DNA of 64,000 nucleotides from Chamaecyparis obtusa (lineage: Eukaryota; Streptophyta; Pinopsida; Cupressales; Cupressaceae): contig BSBK01008844.1 of assembly GCA_027943335.1 (NCBI GenBank), positions 62,001-126,000 of the forward strand, written 5' to 3'. The position numbers and the translations under genes are program-made. Numbering within the stretch: position 1 is the first letter of the stretch; each line of letters starts with the position of its first letter. This document shows, in pieces, positions 35,605 to 48,408 of this stretch. The notes beneath the pieces are model-generated. The model was not told the DNA's origin and did no database searches. It saw only the letters and a list, made by a program, of their open reading frames with translations.

Positions 35605-38600
35605 TTCTATAATCCGACCAACCAAAATCTTTTTGTTTCATGGTTGAAAAATTTGGTAGAAAAATGGTGCAAAATGTACTAGTGGGATATGACTCAAACT
35701 GAATTGTATAAAAAATTTGTGGATGATAAGGTGTTAACTATTAGTATCAGTCAAAGATATTTTGAAAAATGTAAACCATGGTATTAAAGGATTAACAAAG
35801 AAAGAATCACATGTCGCAAAACTCATGTTCAATTTCATTATCATTATGATATTTTTTGATCTATTTATTCTACTATGCATACTAATGAAATGTTGTAGGA
35901 ATGTGGTATAAATATACCACCTCAAACTGTAAAGGATTTTATATCAACTTTGTTTTGTAACCCACCTAATGAGAAATTTTATCTTTTGAATGCATGTGTT
36001 TCTGGTGTATGTGATATATGTGGCAATCTTACATTATTAGATGAATGTTTGCATGAAAATATTTCAATTTATTTTGGACAACAATTAGTTGATGTACAAA
36101 GATTTAAAACTATTGAGTATCCATTGAAGGATGGAAAAGTTGGAAAACAGTGCGATCTAATAACTCAAAAACTTAGTGTTCATGCTTTTATGAATGAATT
36201 CAAGAGTAAGGTCATAACTAAATATGTGAAACACTCTCAAAATTCTAGATGGCTTGATGGACAATTTTGCATATGCAAAAATATATTTCTAATTGGTAGT
36301 ATACTTTCAATCATTGAATTTGTAGAGAACTACACACTTGCACCACAAGATGAGATCCAACCACAATATTATAATTTAGTGCAAGTAACAATTTTTGTTC
36401 ATATTGTCTATAGGCATGCACCCGAGAGTACAGAAGAGGACCAAAAAATATTGAGAGAGTACCATTTATATATGAGTGATAATAATTTACACTCATCAGA
36501 GTTTGTCTAGTATTTCTTTAAGACCTTTTATGAAAATTTAAGGGAGATAAAAATTCATATAACACAACATCTAATATGGTCAGATAATTGCACAGGGCAA
36601 TTCAAGAATGATAGAATATTTTATTGGTTGATTAGGACACATAAGAAAATAAATATCCAACATATCTAGAGTTTTTTTGAGGCTGGACATGGGAAGGGAG
36701 AACATGATGGTGTTGGTGCATGTGTTAAGAGAGCCCTTTGTAGAGAGCAACTCAAATTTGAGGAAAAATAAAAATTTAAAGATGCACATGCAATTATTGA
36801 ATGGTGTAAAACAAGTTTGTCTACAAGATCAAGTCAGAACTCTACAATCAGGTTTATTTTTTGGCTAGTTGAAGAGAAGAATATCCTTTCAAGATCTATG
36901 ACTGTAATACAATTAGTGGATCAGTTGAATGGCATTCATTTAGGAGTTCTAATTCTAACACTTGGACTATATGGACTAGGGAGCTTGCATGTTTTTGTCA
37001 ATTTTGTGTTGCAGGTGAATGGGAAGAATGCGAGAATACAGAATGGGTTGAATAATGGTAACAAAAATATTTAACACCTGGTGAGACACAAGATAAAGAT
37101 GATATAATAAATGAAGACCTGGATCATGCCTTTGCATCAGAAGATTATAATCATGTTTCAGACCTCATACAACTTGGTAATTTAATTCAATTTATTGTAA
37201 AACTTTAAATTATATTAGTTACATGTGTATGTCATATAATTTATGATTATATTTGAATTATAAACCTTTAAACAAGTTTTATTTATGCATGTACTTAATT
37301 CTATTTTGCAGGACATGTGTATGTTGTTGTTGCTATTGGAAATTGCAATTGAAACAATTGTTGTATTGTCATTGATGTCAAACCTTAACTGGTAAGACTG
37401 TTGCTACTTAGGAAAGTACTATATCTATTTGAGTGTTTCCAAGGGGATAGGCAAGGTTGGTAACAATAGCACCTAAGGAAAGGTTGAGTTATCTTGATAC
37501 TACAAAGTGTACTTGACTATGTTGCACAATGATGAAATAATGTATTGTTTATACTAGTAAGACTGAAGACTAAACTGGTAGGCCTGACCGAGAAAAGAAT
37601 CAAAAAAATCATGTTTAAGCCGAGTAATGTTAGTGTCGACCGAGTCAATATATGCCGAGCAAAATTATAGTGTCGACCAAACAACAGTTAATTGCCGAGG
37701 AAGATAGTGTAAGCCGAGGAAACATTTTTAATAATAATCAAGCTTTCTACATGAAGATCGAGTATTTGATCATAGTATTGACTGAGCATCAACAATTTTA
37801 TATTTGAAGAGAATTTAATTTTGGAGCCGACATTGTTGAATTCTTGGATTATGTAAAACATGTTGACTTTATTTATTGATTGTTTGAAAGTATTAAATGC
37901 ACTATAAAATGTTGTATTGTAAATCTTTAAGAGATTTGAGATGATTCTAGAAAAGGAGCCGAAGAACATGAAGCAGGTAGATTCAATGAATCTGGCCTAA
38001 CCCTAAGATCTACAAATGAGATTGAGCGGCATAAGATGAGTTAACCTAATTGAGGAAAGTATAAAGGGAACCTAAGCATTTGGAAATGGGAGTGCATGGG
38101 TGAACAGAGAATGCTGGAAGATCAGAAAAGTTTTATTGACTGAATAAGCAAAAAAGGCTGAAGGAGAATTATGGTGGTTTCTTGAAGAAAAGTTCCGAGC
38201 AGATCAGAGATGGAGATGAAAAAATTTCAAAGTTAGTAAACCAGCATTAGTGTACGGAATTGGATCTGATATTTGCAAAGTGAGTTGTATATTTTTCAAA
38301 TAAATATTGCTGCTACTTTCTAACCATTGTAACAATCAAAATCCTTTTAACAGAGGTTGACCTAACAGTCATATGTTAAATCCTTTGAACAAGGTTGCAT
38401 TCTAATGGAGTGTATGTAAGTCCTATGACAAGTCTCACTTTTAACAAGGCGATTGAAATCCTTTAACCGGGTCACACTTGACAATGTGTATTGTAACCTT
38501 CGACAGGGTTGGCTTTTTACCGAGCTCACTTCAAAAGAGTGAAAATAATAGTAGCATGTTACAAAGTGGTTTTTCCCAAATTGGGTTTCCAGTATAAATC

Positions 38601-39136
38601 TTGGTGTTAATACTTGTGTGAATGTTTTGGTTTGAACATTTCTATGTTTTACAAGTTAAGTTACAACTGGGTAGTGGACTGCATAATTGTATGTTTCTAT
38701 TATTGAATCAGTGATGACCGAGTTTTTTTTGGTTATTGGATCTGATTTAAGGAAAAAATTTTAAGTTTGTTTTATACATCAGGACCTGAGAACAACTGAT
38801 TCACCCCCCCCCCCCCCCTCTCTATTGTTCTAAATCATATTACCAGTTGCACCTAAGGACAATGAAGAGAAGACAGAGTATTGGTTAGCTTGATGTGTAT
38901 AACTTAACACAATGTTGATATTTCATCAAGTAGATGATGATGATTTTCAATATCCAATTGGGTCTATTATGGTAGTTGGTACATGGCTCCGCAAATACCT
39001 AACAAAAAGGAATGGTTTACCAGCTTTTGAAGACTACAAATCAGAAAAGAAGATTATGCATTATTCCCATTTGGTAGTGGTAACAAATATAAAATTGGAA
39101 ACATACAAAGGGAGACCTGCTAATAAAATATTATGG
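35605..39136 (+). pseudogene. Decayed DDE-like transposase, copy B, twice interrupted
   Basis: One frame runs from about 35605 to 36850 with stops (TAG near 35668, TAA, TGA, TAG at 36508, TAG near 36667). It includes a Cys/His block (RITCRKTHVQFHYHY, then ACVSGVCDICGNL), SRWLDGQFCICKN, LSIIEFVENYTLAPQDE, EEDQKILREYHLYMSD (about 36430-36480), SDNCTGQFKN (about 36583) and FFEAGHGKGEHDGVGACVKR (about 36675). A shift then leads to FRSSNSNTWTIWTRELACFC and W.ECENTEWVE (36940-37060). An exon ends near 37170 (SDLIQLG|GTAA); the next starts GHVYVVVA at 37312. After the solo LTR it resumes PKDNEEKTEYWLA and DDDFQYPIGSIMVVGTWLRK, YSHLVVVTN, GRPANKILW, where the giant LTR element cuts it at 39137. Copy A shares every block in order. 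Confidence 0.8.
37334..38845 (+). mobile_element. Solo LTR (Copia-like)
   Basis: A 1,512-bp insertion splits the transposase exon between VVVA and PKDNEE. It is flanked by GTTGC at 37329-37333 and 38846-38850. It begins TATTGG (presumably from TGTTGG) and ends TTACCA. Inside are several (A/G)CCGAG motifs (37560-37720), AAGTGGTTTTTCCCAAATTG (about 38563) and a C15 run (38804-38818) near the 3' end, a pattern shared in reverse with the LTR at 58.4-59.5 kb. No coding sequence, PBS or second LTR. Confidence 0.8.
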
Positions 39137-39287
39137 TGTAGGACCTACCCCATTCAATCATAGTTGAGCATTATTATTTACTATTTATGTTTTCACTTGT
39201 TACTATTTGGGTCTCTTAAATACTTTGAAACATAAGTTATTTTTGTAGATCTGTAAGATTTCATACCATGCTATTAAGCATTATGTT

Positions 39288-39741
39288 GATGTGAACCTAT
39301 TCAGATAATATCCTATGGATAATTATGCAGTTAATCTTTATGGTTTAGTTTATGATGCATTGTGTGAGATATACAAGTTAGGATATATCAAAATGTAGAT
39401 ATTGTTTTACCAATGTGTAAATGAATATAGTAGTAAGTGGTGTGTGTGTTATATTACATATTATATTATGTTTATATGTTGATTTTGTTGGACCTATTGA
39501 TGTGTTCATTGAGTGATGTGAACCTATTCAGATAATATCCTATGGATAATTATGCAGTTAATCTTTATGGTTTACTTTATGATGCATTGTGTGAGATATA
39601 CAAGTTAGGATATATCAAAATGTAGATATTGTTTTACCAATGTGTAAATGAATACAGTAGTAAGTGGTGTGTGTGCTATATTACATATTATATTATGTTT
39701 ATATGTTGATTTTGCTGGACCTACTGATGTGTTCATTGAGT
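39288..39741 (+). repeat. 227-bp tandem duplication in the 5' LTR
   Basis: GATGTGAACCTATTCAGATA starts at 39288 and at 39515. The second LTR has one copy (from about 48557), so the duplication arose after the element inserted or only in this LTR. Confidence 0.93.
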
Positions 39742-41995
39742 GTGCAGGTAGTTGACCATGGTAATAAATTCAGGGTTTCAAACACTAACCTATGTATATC
39801 CTTTGTGATGCCAAGGTCATGTCTATGAAGAGATATAGACCTTATTGTAATGTGTTTAATTCATGAAAGTAAAATTGTATGGCTGTATTTAAATTAGTTT
39901 TGTGGAATGTTAAATAAGTCATGCCTAATGTAATTTATGAGTGTCACTTGACACCTATGTCCTTATGTGTAGGCATGACTAGCAAATGTATCTAGGAAGA
40001 ACTATTCATTAGTTGATTTTCGGATGCAAACTTCACGTGGAGTTTAGGAGGGCCAAATAGGCTTCTAGAAGGTAGTTAGGGTTAGTTTTGACCACCCCAC
40101 TTGTTACCTTAGGTGTTAGGGGTCATTTTAAACCCATTAAGAGCCTTGGGACTCATTTATGACACCCCTAAAATGTCTCCTCTTCAAAGTGGCAAAAATG
40201 GAAGAGTTTGAGAATTTTGGGATAGGTATCTTATCTTACCTGGTGAGTCAGACTCCCATAGGAGGGACATGATTTGGAAGGATAAGGGAGTAAGACTCTA
40301 GAGGTCTCCTAATAGTGTCTAGACCTGATATTTCTTGGCTAAGAGCCTATTTAGGGAGATGACGAGAGGAAAGTAGGTTCACCCACTCTATACTCTTAGA
40401 GATCACTAGAATTGGAGAAGGAAGGAAAAGCTTAAAAGGGAGAAAGCTCTACAATTCATCTCTTCATCTTTGGTTTTAAGGTTGGATTTCCTTAGAAATT
40501 TGTAGTATATATTATTTTTCCATGCATGTAAAAGCCTAAGGTATATTAATGGTGTTTTATGTTATTATATTTTGAACTCCATGGGTTTCCATGGAGGTGT
40601 GTAAATCTTGCTTTTACTATGTGATGTTTATTTTTGAGGGTTCTATCAAGGCATACTCACCCTTGGGAGGGATGACTAGCCTTGATAGGGGTGAAGGTTT
40701 ATTGATTTCCCATGTGCTGCCAAGAGTAGTATATGTGAGGAAATTGTTCTTGTAAAAGGGAAGATGTCCATAGTAGGATAGACTAGCATGGATGTTATAG
40801 GTTCCATAATGCTAAGCTTATCCTACATATGGAATCGGTACTTGTAAAAATGAAAGAGATATGACTTGTTTAGCCTTTGTGGGGCAATTGTTCTTGTGAA
40901 AAGATAGATATCCAAATAGGACAGGCTAGCATGGATGTTATGGGTTCCATGATTGCCACATGTATCCTAGTTGTGGACTCTATTCTTGTAAAAATGAAAA
41001 TATGATTTTGACCATGAGTGGCAAAGGTTACTTGTGATTGTGATTAAATATTTGTTCCATGTGTGGAAAGTGTTTTTTATATACTCTTGGCTAGTGCCTC
41101 TTGGGATTTCAGTTCGTTTTCACCCCTAGTGTTCAGGTCCTTATATTAGTGACCTAGTAAGCCTTGGATGGGACTTTTATTGTTATGTGTTCATTGTTGG
41201 CTTTGTGATTGAATGATCGTACCTTTTAGTGTTTTGTAACCCCTAGCTCGGGGGTGGCCTAAAAGGCCTAGGTTGGGAGGTGAGCCTCCATGGTCAACCT
41301 ATAGGGATTTATTTACATGATCTAAGAAGATTTTTGAAAGAAACAAGCTTGACTAGGAGAAATTGTTTCTACAAGTTATTTCATTGATTAATTTGTAATT
41401 TCTATAAGGAGAAAGTTGTAACTCCTTGAATTCTTTGATTTATAAAAGTTGTATTAATGTTGTAATTGTCTTGTGATGAGAAAGGAGAAATGATATTTCA
41501 TTTAAAGTTGTGAAATCTCATGTTGTGCAAGGAAAATATGCTAATTTCTAGATGTATTAATGATGTTATCTTCCTACGTTAAGGAAGGGGAAATTTGTAT
41601 TACAAAGTTGTAATTAGCAATATCATTTTTGAATAAAGAGTTAAATAAGAGTTAAATATATGTCCTATTGAAATTAGTTTTTGTATTAAAATATCATCTT
41701 AATATAATAGTTAAGATTTTAATTGAAAATTTTCCTCCTATATGTAAAGTTCGATTGCAAAGTAATTTAAATCCTATAAGATGTATTAAAGACAAATTAC
41801 CTGTAAATGTTATTTAAATGATCATTTAGTTTTACAAATATTAAGTTAAATTTCAAATTTAGAAGTACAATATGATTTGATTAAACTTGAAAGGGGTGAT
41901 ATTTTTAATGATATATATAGAGTAATTTTAATCATTTTAAAGTACACAGATTTAAAAGAATTAGGAAATAATTTATAAACATTCAAACATTAATA

Positions 41996-42175
<180 letters not shown>

Positions 42176-42418
42176 TTGTCATATTTCATTTCCCTTTAGT
42201 AATTTTATGATTAAAATGATAAAACATTAAACTTAGATTACTATATTGACAAATTAATAGACTCTTAAATTAAATGAAATGAAAGAAATAAATATTGAGT
42301 TTAGTGAATTTTATATATTTATAGAAATATGATTCATTTCATTATTTATCAAATTCTTTTCTATTAGCTTTTAAAGCTAATATTTCAACATAGAAATATA
42401 AAAGATTTGTAAAATTAT

Positions 42419-42438
42419 GTGTGTGTGTGTGTGTGTGT
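42419..42438. repeat. (TG)n microsatellite
   Basis: About ten TG units in an AT-rich part of the LTR. Confidence 0.95.
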
Positions 42439-42709
42439 TTATAAATCAATATATATATAATTTATATTTAAACTAAAGTTAAATTAATAGTATTATATTT
42501 GTGAAAAAAAAGAGGCTGTATTTTTTTAAAAAACATATAAATGCATACATGGATATAAGAACACATGGATTTTAATACAAATATGAGAATGTTTTTTTAT
42601 TTTTTTAATCTATTATTAAGCTCTGTTAAATAACATATAAATATATATATTGCCCCTGCATATATATATTTAATCATCTTTATTGTTTATTTTAAAAAAA
42701 AAACTTCAG

Positions 42710-43030
42710 GAAACTTGAAGGGAGCCGAATGGGGTGGGTTGTGCCCTAACCCCATCTCCCCTCCCCCCCTTAGCCATAGCGCACAGGCAACTGCAACTGT
42801 GTGGGGCACAGAGAGGACACAGCAAGTTGTGCCTCCACTGTGCTTCGCACAATGAAGCTTTCGCTGTACGGAGGCACACAGACCTGCGGCCCTCCTGTGG
42901 CTTCCACCTCCGTCAGTCTTGCCCTCACAGTGACACCGCCTCCTGTGGCCACCGCTAGTGGGTTTCACCGCCAAGCGGCCACCGAATCCGCCCTCGCAGC
43001 CATGATCGTAGCTCGGCTTCAGCCTTGTAA
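42710..43030. other. GC-rich, CpG-containing island in the LTR
   Basis: About 320 bases stand out from the AT-rich surroundings, with many CpGs (TCGCTGTACGG, CACCGCCAAGCGGCCACCG, CCGCCCTCGCAGCC). Open frames occur on both strands (for example 42801-43064 plus and 42974-42687 minus), as expected of GC-rich sequence; none has a recognised domain. It is bounded by poly-A-like runs (42690 and 43030). Confidence 0.7.
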
Positions 43031-44040
43031 AAAAAGATTAAAAAATATAATAATAAAAGCATAAAATAAATAAAATAAAACAGGGCTAGAAATTTACTAT
43101 GAAAATAATTAAGTCTAATATGCTAAGAAATTCCTCTGGGTTTTATCCCAATTTATCTTTCATATTGAAAGAGTATTTATAGGATTTCGACAAGAAAAAA
43201 AAAATCTAAATTCAATATTTAATTTAATGGATTTCTAAACAAAATTTATTTGGGTTCAATGAAGGGATTAATATCTTAGCAAGTTTATCTTAGATTTGTT
43301 CTAGAAGTGAGAATTCTCTAGGAAATTCTAGAAGTATGTATATTTGAATTTCAGTTAAAGTTTTTGTAGACTATTTCTGAAAATTCTAGAAGTTGAAGAC
43401 TTCTTGTAATTTTTTAGGAAACCTCTATTAGTAAATGATTTGTTAAAATTGAATAATTTAATCCAATCTCGTTGAATAGTCCCTTAATATAGAAAGTAAT
43501 TTAATTAATTTTGTTAACTAAGTGAAATAGAATATGAGTTGACAATAAGGTTAATATTGTTAATCCATTTAATTCTTATATTGAGTTTATGCTATGGTTA
43601 AAAATCAAGAAGATATTTTTCTTAATAAAATTCTAGGTTTTGTTTTAGAAAATTTAAATGTATTTTAATTGTCAAGATAGATTTAAGTTTTAATGAATAT
43701 TAAATTTATAAAACTATAGTTAGTAATGGATTAATTTTAATAATTTTGCTAGTTAATTGATTTAAATAATATATTTTTTAGCATTATGGATAAAGTGTTA
43801 ATTTATTTGAATCAAATTTATTTTAAGGACAAATTTAGAGATTTAATTTGAGAAATTATTTGATTTAATAGTTTAATTAAATTTAGCTAGTGGCTATTTA
43901 ATTAAACTTAATTAATTTGGATATTATACTGCAAATTTTATTCAAATCTTTTTATTATAAATTGAATGTAAATTGATCATTAAGATTAGAATTAACTTCT
44001 TATCATTATGAATAGAATTAATCATGCCATTAGCGGCTCA

Positions 44041-44326
44041 TTGACCAAACTCAGTCACGGTTGACTTTTGGTCAACTATTAGTCAAACCTATGTATTACA
44101 TCTCGATTTGTGAGCCCATACCTTACCTATTAAGTTTAGCATCTTTATAATTTACCTTCATGACTATCAATGCATGGTTGATTTTTTGGTCAACTCTAGT
44201 TGACTTTAGTCAACTACCTCATTTTGCATGTCGATCGAAGCTAGTGGCTTAGGGAACCCTTAAGATTTATTTGGAAGCAATTTTGTGAAGTTTGACTTTT
44301 AGTCAAACTTGGTCAAACTTGGTCAA
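44041..44326. promoter_or_regulatory. W-box cluster in the LTR
   Basis: Eleven TTGAC(C/T) hexamers on one strand or the other fall at about 44041, 44061, 44070, 44081, 44188, 44200, 44209, 44292, 44301, 44311 and 44321. Several form dyads such as TTGACTTTTGGTCAA. TTGACY is the core recognised by plant WRKY factors. About 0.3 would be expected by chance in this length. It lies 220-500 bases before the LTR end. Confidence 0.7.
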
Positions 44327-44548
44327 CCTTCTTCTGGTTGGACCCCAGTGTCATTTTTTATCACTTAACTAAAATCAGTAAACCTTTTTCCCTCTGCATC
44401 ATTTTGCGTGTTCTTTGAAATTTGGTGCCAAATTGTTTTTAGACCTTAGCAAACATTGTTGGTTATGCATGTGTGCAGTTAGGAGTTAACAGTAGGTTTT
44501 AGAAAAAAATTGTAGTTGTGTTTTGCTCTATTTTTGGGCATGACATTT

Positions 44549-44564
44549 TGGTATTAGAGCATGG
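44549..44564 (+). promoter_or_regulatory. Primer-binding site of the giant element
   Basis: TGGTATTAGAGCATGG differs by one base from the initiator-Met tRNA complement TGGTATCAGAGC. Confidence 0.8.
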
Positions 44565-46990
44565 TTTCGACACTTAAGACCTTGAACCATTACATTTTCC
44601 AATGAAACTTTTGTATCAAGGTGTAAAATAAATTTGAAAGGAGAAGGATATTGTTCCAGCTGTAATGATTATTGTAATGCTTAGGTGTGATCTATGATGA
44701 GATGTTGTTCGATTAGTGTATGTTGGGTATGTTCTCTAAGATTGATGAGGAGTGGTGTCCTTAGTATTCAGTCATGGTTTCTCCCTTTTACGTGACTAAG
44801 ATCTGTTGCAATGTTTGTGAATGGTTAATTTAATTTCTTTCTTTTGTTTCCTTCAAGGTGGATCTTTCCACATGTTGTGTGGGCTAGTATTTTATTTATT
44901 TAGTTATTTCCTTGTGTGGGAATTTGTCACCAAAACTTGTTTCTCTGTGTCAGTTGACACGATAAAATTATTGTTGAGTTGAGCTCTTTTATTTTGAAAT
45001 TACTGACAAAATTCATGATTTCCCCATTGGGGTTTACTATTTTTATCTTGGTGATAGTCCTGAAATTTCCTTATTTTTTATTGCTAGCCAGTCTTATGTC
45101 CATGACTCTAACATTGTGGACCAATGACAGTATGTAAAATGAGAGCACCAGAGAGAACATACTATGTTGTGCCTGTGTATTAGAAAAGATGTGGTGTAGG
45201 ATTTTCATTCCACTTGATCATGTTGACCATACGCTTGAAACTTCAAAGGTATCATATTTTGTAAATAATCATTTTTGCATGATAAATATTTTGGCGTGTA
45301 ACCCTTAATACTCAAGAATAGGGTGTAGTGATTCCCTAAAGTGTGCAGTATTGTTAAGAGGATTTTGGTTCCTCATTTTGAGTTTATGACTCAGAAGCTC
45401 TTCGTGTAATAACCCTAGGGATGTCTTGGAGGAAAGTGTTTATATTATGTGCCTCGTGAAGAAGTATTAGGGGTAGAGTTACGCCTTAAGTGGTGAGGAC
45501 CATGATTATATCTATTCTACTAGTATGTAAAGAACATGAATTAGAGTTGTCAATACTCTCCTACATGTATTAGGTCCCTTCTAAAGTTGTCTAATCGAGT
45601 GGTAGGGAGCCTTCATGTTAGGATAAATTGTTGGCTTCTGGAGTAAGCCTAGTTCTTGATTGGATGTAAGATGAAGGGTTTCCCTAGTTTTCCTTTTATA
45701 TCTAACACCAAGAGGGGGTGTGGAATGGAATTAGTATTAGAGTGATCTTTAAGAAACCCCCCTCTTTAAAAAGATATAAAATCTTGGTGAATCTTTCATT
45801 TTCTTGAAGAAAAAAATTAATTTCTATTAGTGAATCCCTCAAAAATTTTGGAAAAAAAAGTATTCTAATTGGTGATTATTTTTGAATTTATTTTTTTTGT
45901 AGAAAATATTGGTGAATCTCAAACAATAAAAATAAATTAATTAATCACCATGGTGACTGCTTCTATTTAAAAAAATAGAATTCTTATAGAAAATATTTAG
46001 CCTTAATGTGGAAATCTTTGATGGGTTTAAGGAATAGACTCTATAATAATTACTTGCTACCATTTATTTAAAACCAAATAGCAACATTTTTACCTCATAA
46101 AATATAATGAGGGTCACTAGATTATACTTTAAGTTAGTAATCGAAACTAAAAGTTGGTGATAGATCCCTACAGTAACTAATAATCATGATATATTATTGG
46201 AGAATTAATTTAAATTTCTACAAGAACTTATAAAATTCTGGCGAATCAAATCTAATCATGTATTGAATATTATGGCGAATTTTAGAGTTCAAGTTTTTTA
46301 TATAATAAATTATTTTGTTATTTAAATATTTCTAAATCAAAATTTTGTAAAAATGTGGCGATTTAGGTTGCCTTAAATCTTAAATTATTAGCCAAATTTG
46401 GATTGTCAAATTTCCAAAATTAGCCGATTGGCAAATATTAGCCACTAAAAATTACTAGGATTAGAATTATATGATTAAACTAGACTTAGATGTATTCTAT
46501 GTTTTCCCTTAATCAAGTTGTAAATCTTATGGCACATTGCTTTGCATTAGGATTAATTGGTTAACTGATTATTATAGCAATACAATAAGTGTTTAAGTTG
46601 ATTGTTTGTTGGAATAGAAAGTTGTGTTCTCAATAATATGAGTTTAGACTCTAAATATATTAGGTGATTAAATGTTAATGATCAATCAAGTTAAGACATA
46701 ATTGGGTTTATGATCTAATGAAAATAATTAATAGACTAGTCGAATGAAGTGGTTATTGAAACAAGGATTGGTTTCATCCAATTTTGACATGTCTATTCTT
46801 TTTTTTAGAATATTTATGTACATAGAAATAACCCCATGAAGTATTACGTTGTTTTTAAACTTTTTAACTTATCCATATACCATGATTATACCATGTCCAT
46901 TGTGTGGATAATGTAGGAAATGAAAGGTGAAGCAATTATGAAGATTAATGATCTTATTATGAACCTAACACATTAAACCTTTTTGAAACT
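44565..46990 (+). other. Untranslated leader of the giant element
   Basis: No open frame or family motif. It has AT-rich stretches and scattered TGGCGAAT-like pieces near 46220-46440. Confidence 0.5.
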
Positions 46991-46996
46991 TTAAGG

Positions 46997-48340
46997 ATGA
47001 TGCCAGTTCCATGTCAGGTTCATTCACATGGGCAAGGTCATAGGTGTGCCGCTTCTGTTCATAAGGAGATTAGGAAGGAGACAGAGTCTCCTAGAGGGCA
47101 TCAGAATCCCTCTCTCAAACCATCTCCTAATCCAAACCAAACCATCTTGTTGGCTTTACAGAATTTAGCCAAAATCATTCTAGAAAGGTTGCCACCTGTA
47201 GCATAGTGAGAATGACACTAGGATGTCTGGGAACTTAGGGCACCATCCAGGGAACAGAGTAGGAGTCCTCCAAAAATTACAGAGTCGGGAAGATCACAAC
47301 ATTGACTCTACAAATGTGCCAAAGTCTCCACCAAGTTTAGAGGGTCAAGAGGATGAGAGGCCAGTAATAGCTGAGGAATTAAAGGGAGGATCTTATGATA
47401 GGCCTCAAAACTAGAATATGACACCTCATTCATCAGGGATATTTAGAGATCCCCAACCTCAATAGAACCTGAAAAAGAGGCCACCACATGGATGACATGG
47501 CTTTAAGCCTAAACTGTGGTAGTCACATGGTCCTAGGAGGGACCTGAGACACCATGAACCTATTACACCTCTCGTGCTGACTCATCATACTATTGGAATC
47601 ATTTTTCGTTGCACCAAAATCTTGAACTATCAATGCCAGATTTAACTCGATCCAGGGGAGGTGGTTAAGCCATGTCATGAATCTCCAAGGAGGTGTTAAC
47701 CACCAAGTCAACAATCTCCCCTTCAGCACCGACTGAGCCTTCAACACGCACTGAAGGGAGACTCAAACCCATGACCCAAGGTTCTGATACCAATTATTGG
47801 AATCATTTTCCATTGCAGAAAAATCTTGAACTATCAATGCCCGATACAAATGCTAGATTTATCTCGATCCATGGGAGGCGGTTAAGCCATGTCACCAATG
47901 TCCAAGGAGGTGCTGATCACCAAGTCAACACATACCTCTAGGGGTGGTTACAATAGGACCAATAGAACAAAAGGGTTTCAGTACTCCAAGCCTCAGGAAG
48001 TGAAAATTCATCTAAGAGGGCCTTAGTATACATGCAGAGACATGGGGCACATTGCTCAAGAGTGTCCTTAGGGAGGAAGTCAACAAGAAGCAATGAATAG
48101 GCCTACAGTTGAATATATGGGAAAGTCCCATTGAGTGTTTGTAGGGGCTGATGACGACCACAAATAGCATCAGGCTTCATTCACTCATGTCATAGGTAGA
48201 GTAGGATGGATAGTAGACTCAGGAATCCATTTGTACCTTGGTGTGATGGACCCTGACCCTTTGAGGCTAAAAGATGGACCAGGTTAGGATTCGGTGGGAT
48301 TGTTTTGGCAGGGTGAAATCTCTTGGGAGGATGCAGATCA
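46997..48340 (+). pseudogene. Decayed Gag with zinc knuckle and protease-like tail
   Basis: The frame from 46997 is hydrophilic and Pro-rich (RGHQNPSLKPSPNPNQ), with a helix ILLALQNLAKIILERLP. A further stretch (47223-47411) is Glu/Pro-rich. After the TRIM it resumes RGGYNRTNRTKGFQYSKPQE, then a zinc-knuckle remnant CRDMGHIAQECP (CX4HX4C part; the first Cys is lost), and VGWIVDSGIHLYLG (about 48210), like the start of a retroviral-type aspartic protease (DSG). Stops and the TRIM make it inactive. No reverse transcriptase or integrase follows before the second LTR. Confidence 0.65.
47590..47930 (-). mobile_element. TRIM (miniature LTR retrotransposon)
   Basis: This 341-bp element is flanked by CATAC at 47585-47589 and 47931-47935. 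On the minus strand, terminal repeats start TGTTGACTTGGTG and end GATTCCAATA: 47930-47795 (136 bp) and 47713-47590 (124 bp), differing by a 12-base indel and substitutions. Just inside the first repeat is the PBS TGGTATCAGAACC (47792-47780) and just before the second the PPT GAAGGGGAGAT. The interior is only about 80 bases with no coding capacity. It sits in the Gag of the giant element. Confidence 0.92.
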
Positions 48341-48397
48341 AATGAGATATTAGTACCCCCGCCTCTTTGATGAAATCTAGGAGGATGTTCATGCCTA

Positions 48398-48408
48398 GAG
48401 GGGGTGGT
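48398..48408 (+). promoter_or_regulatory. Polypurine tract of the giant element
   Basis: AGAGGGGGTGG ends directly before the second LTR start TGTAGGGCC. Confidence 0.7.

Noticed and set aside
42687..43064. Overlapping open frames in the GC-rich island as genes
   Set aside because: Frames are open on both strands as expected from GC content, and none shows a domain or splice context.
47523..47747. Minus-strand frame across the TRIM
   Set aside because: It spans the TRIM and Gag junction and has no independent support.
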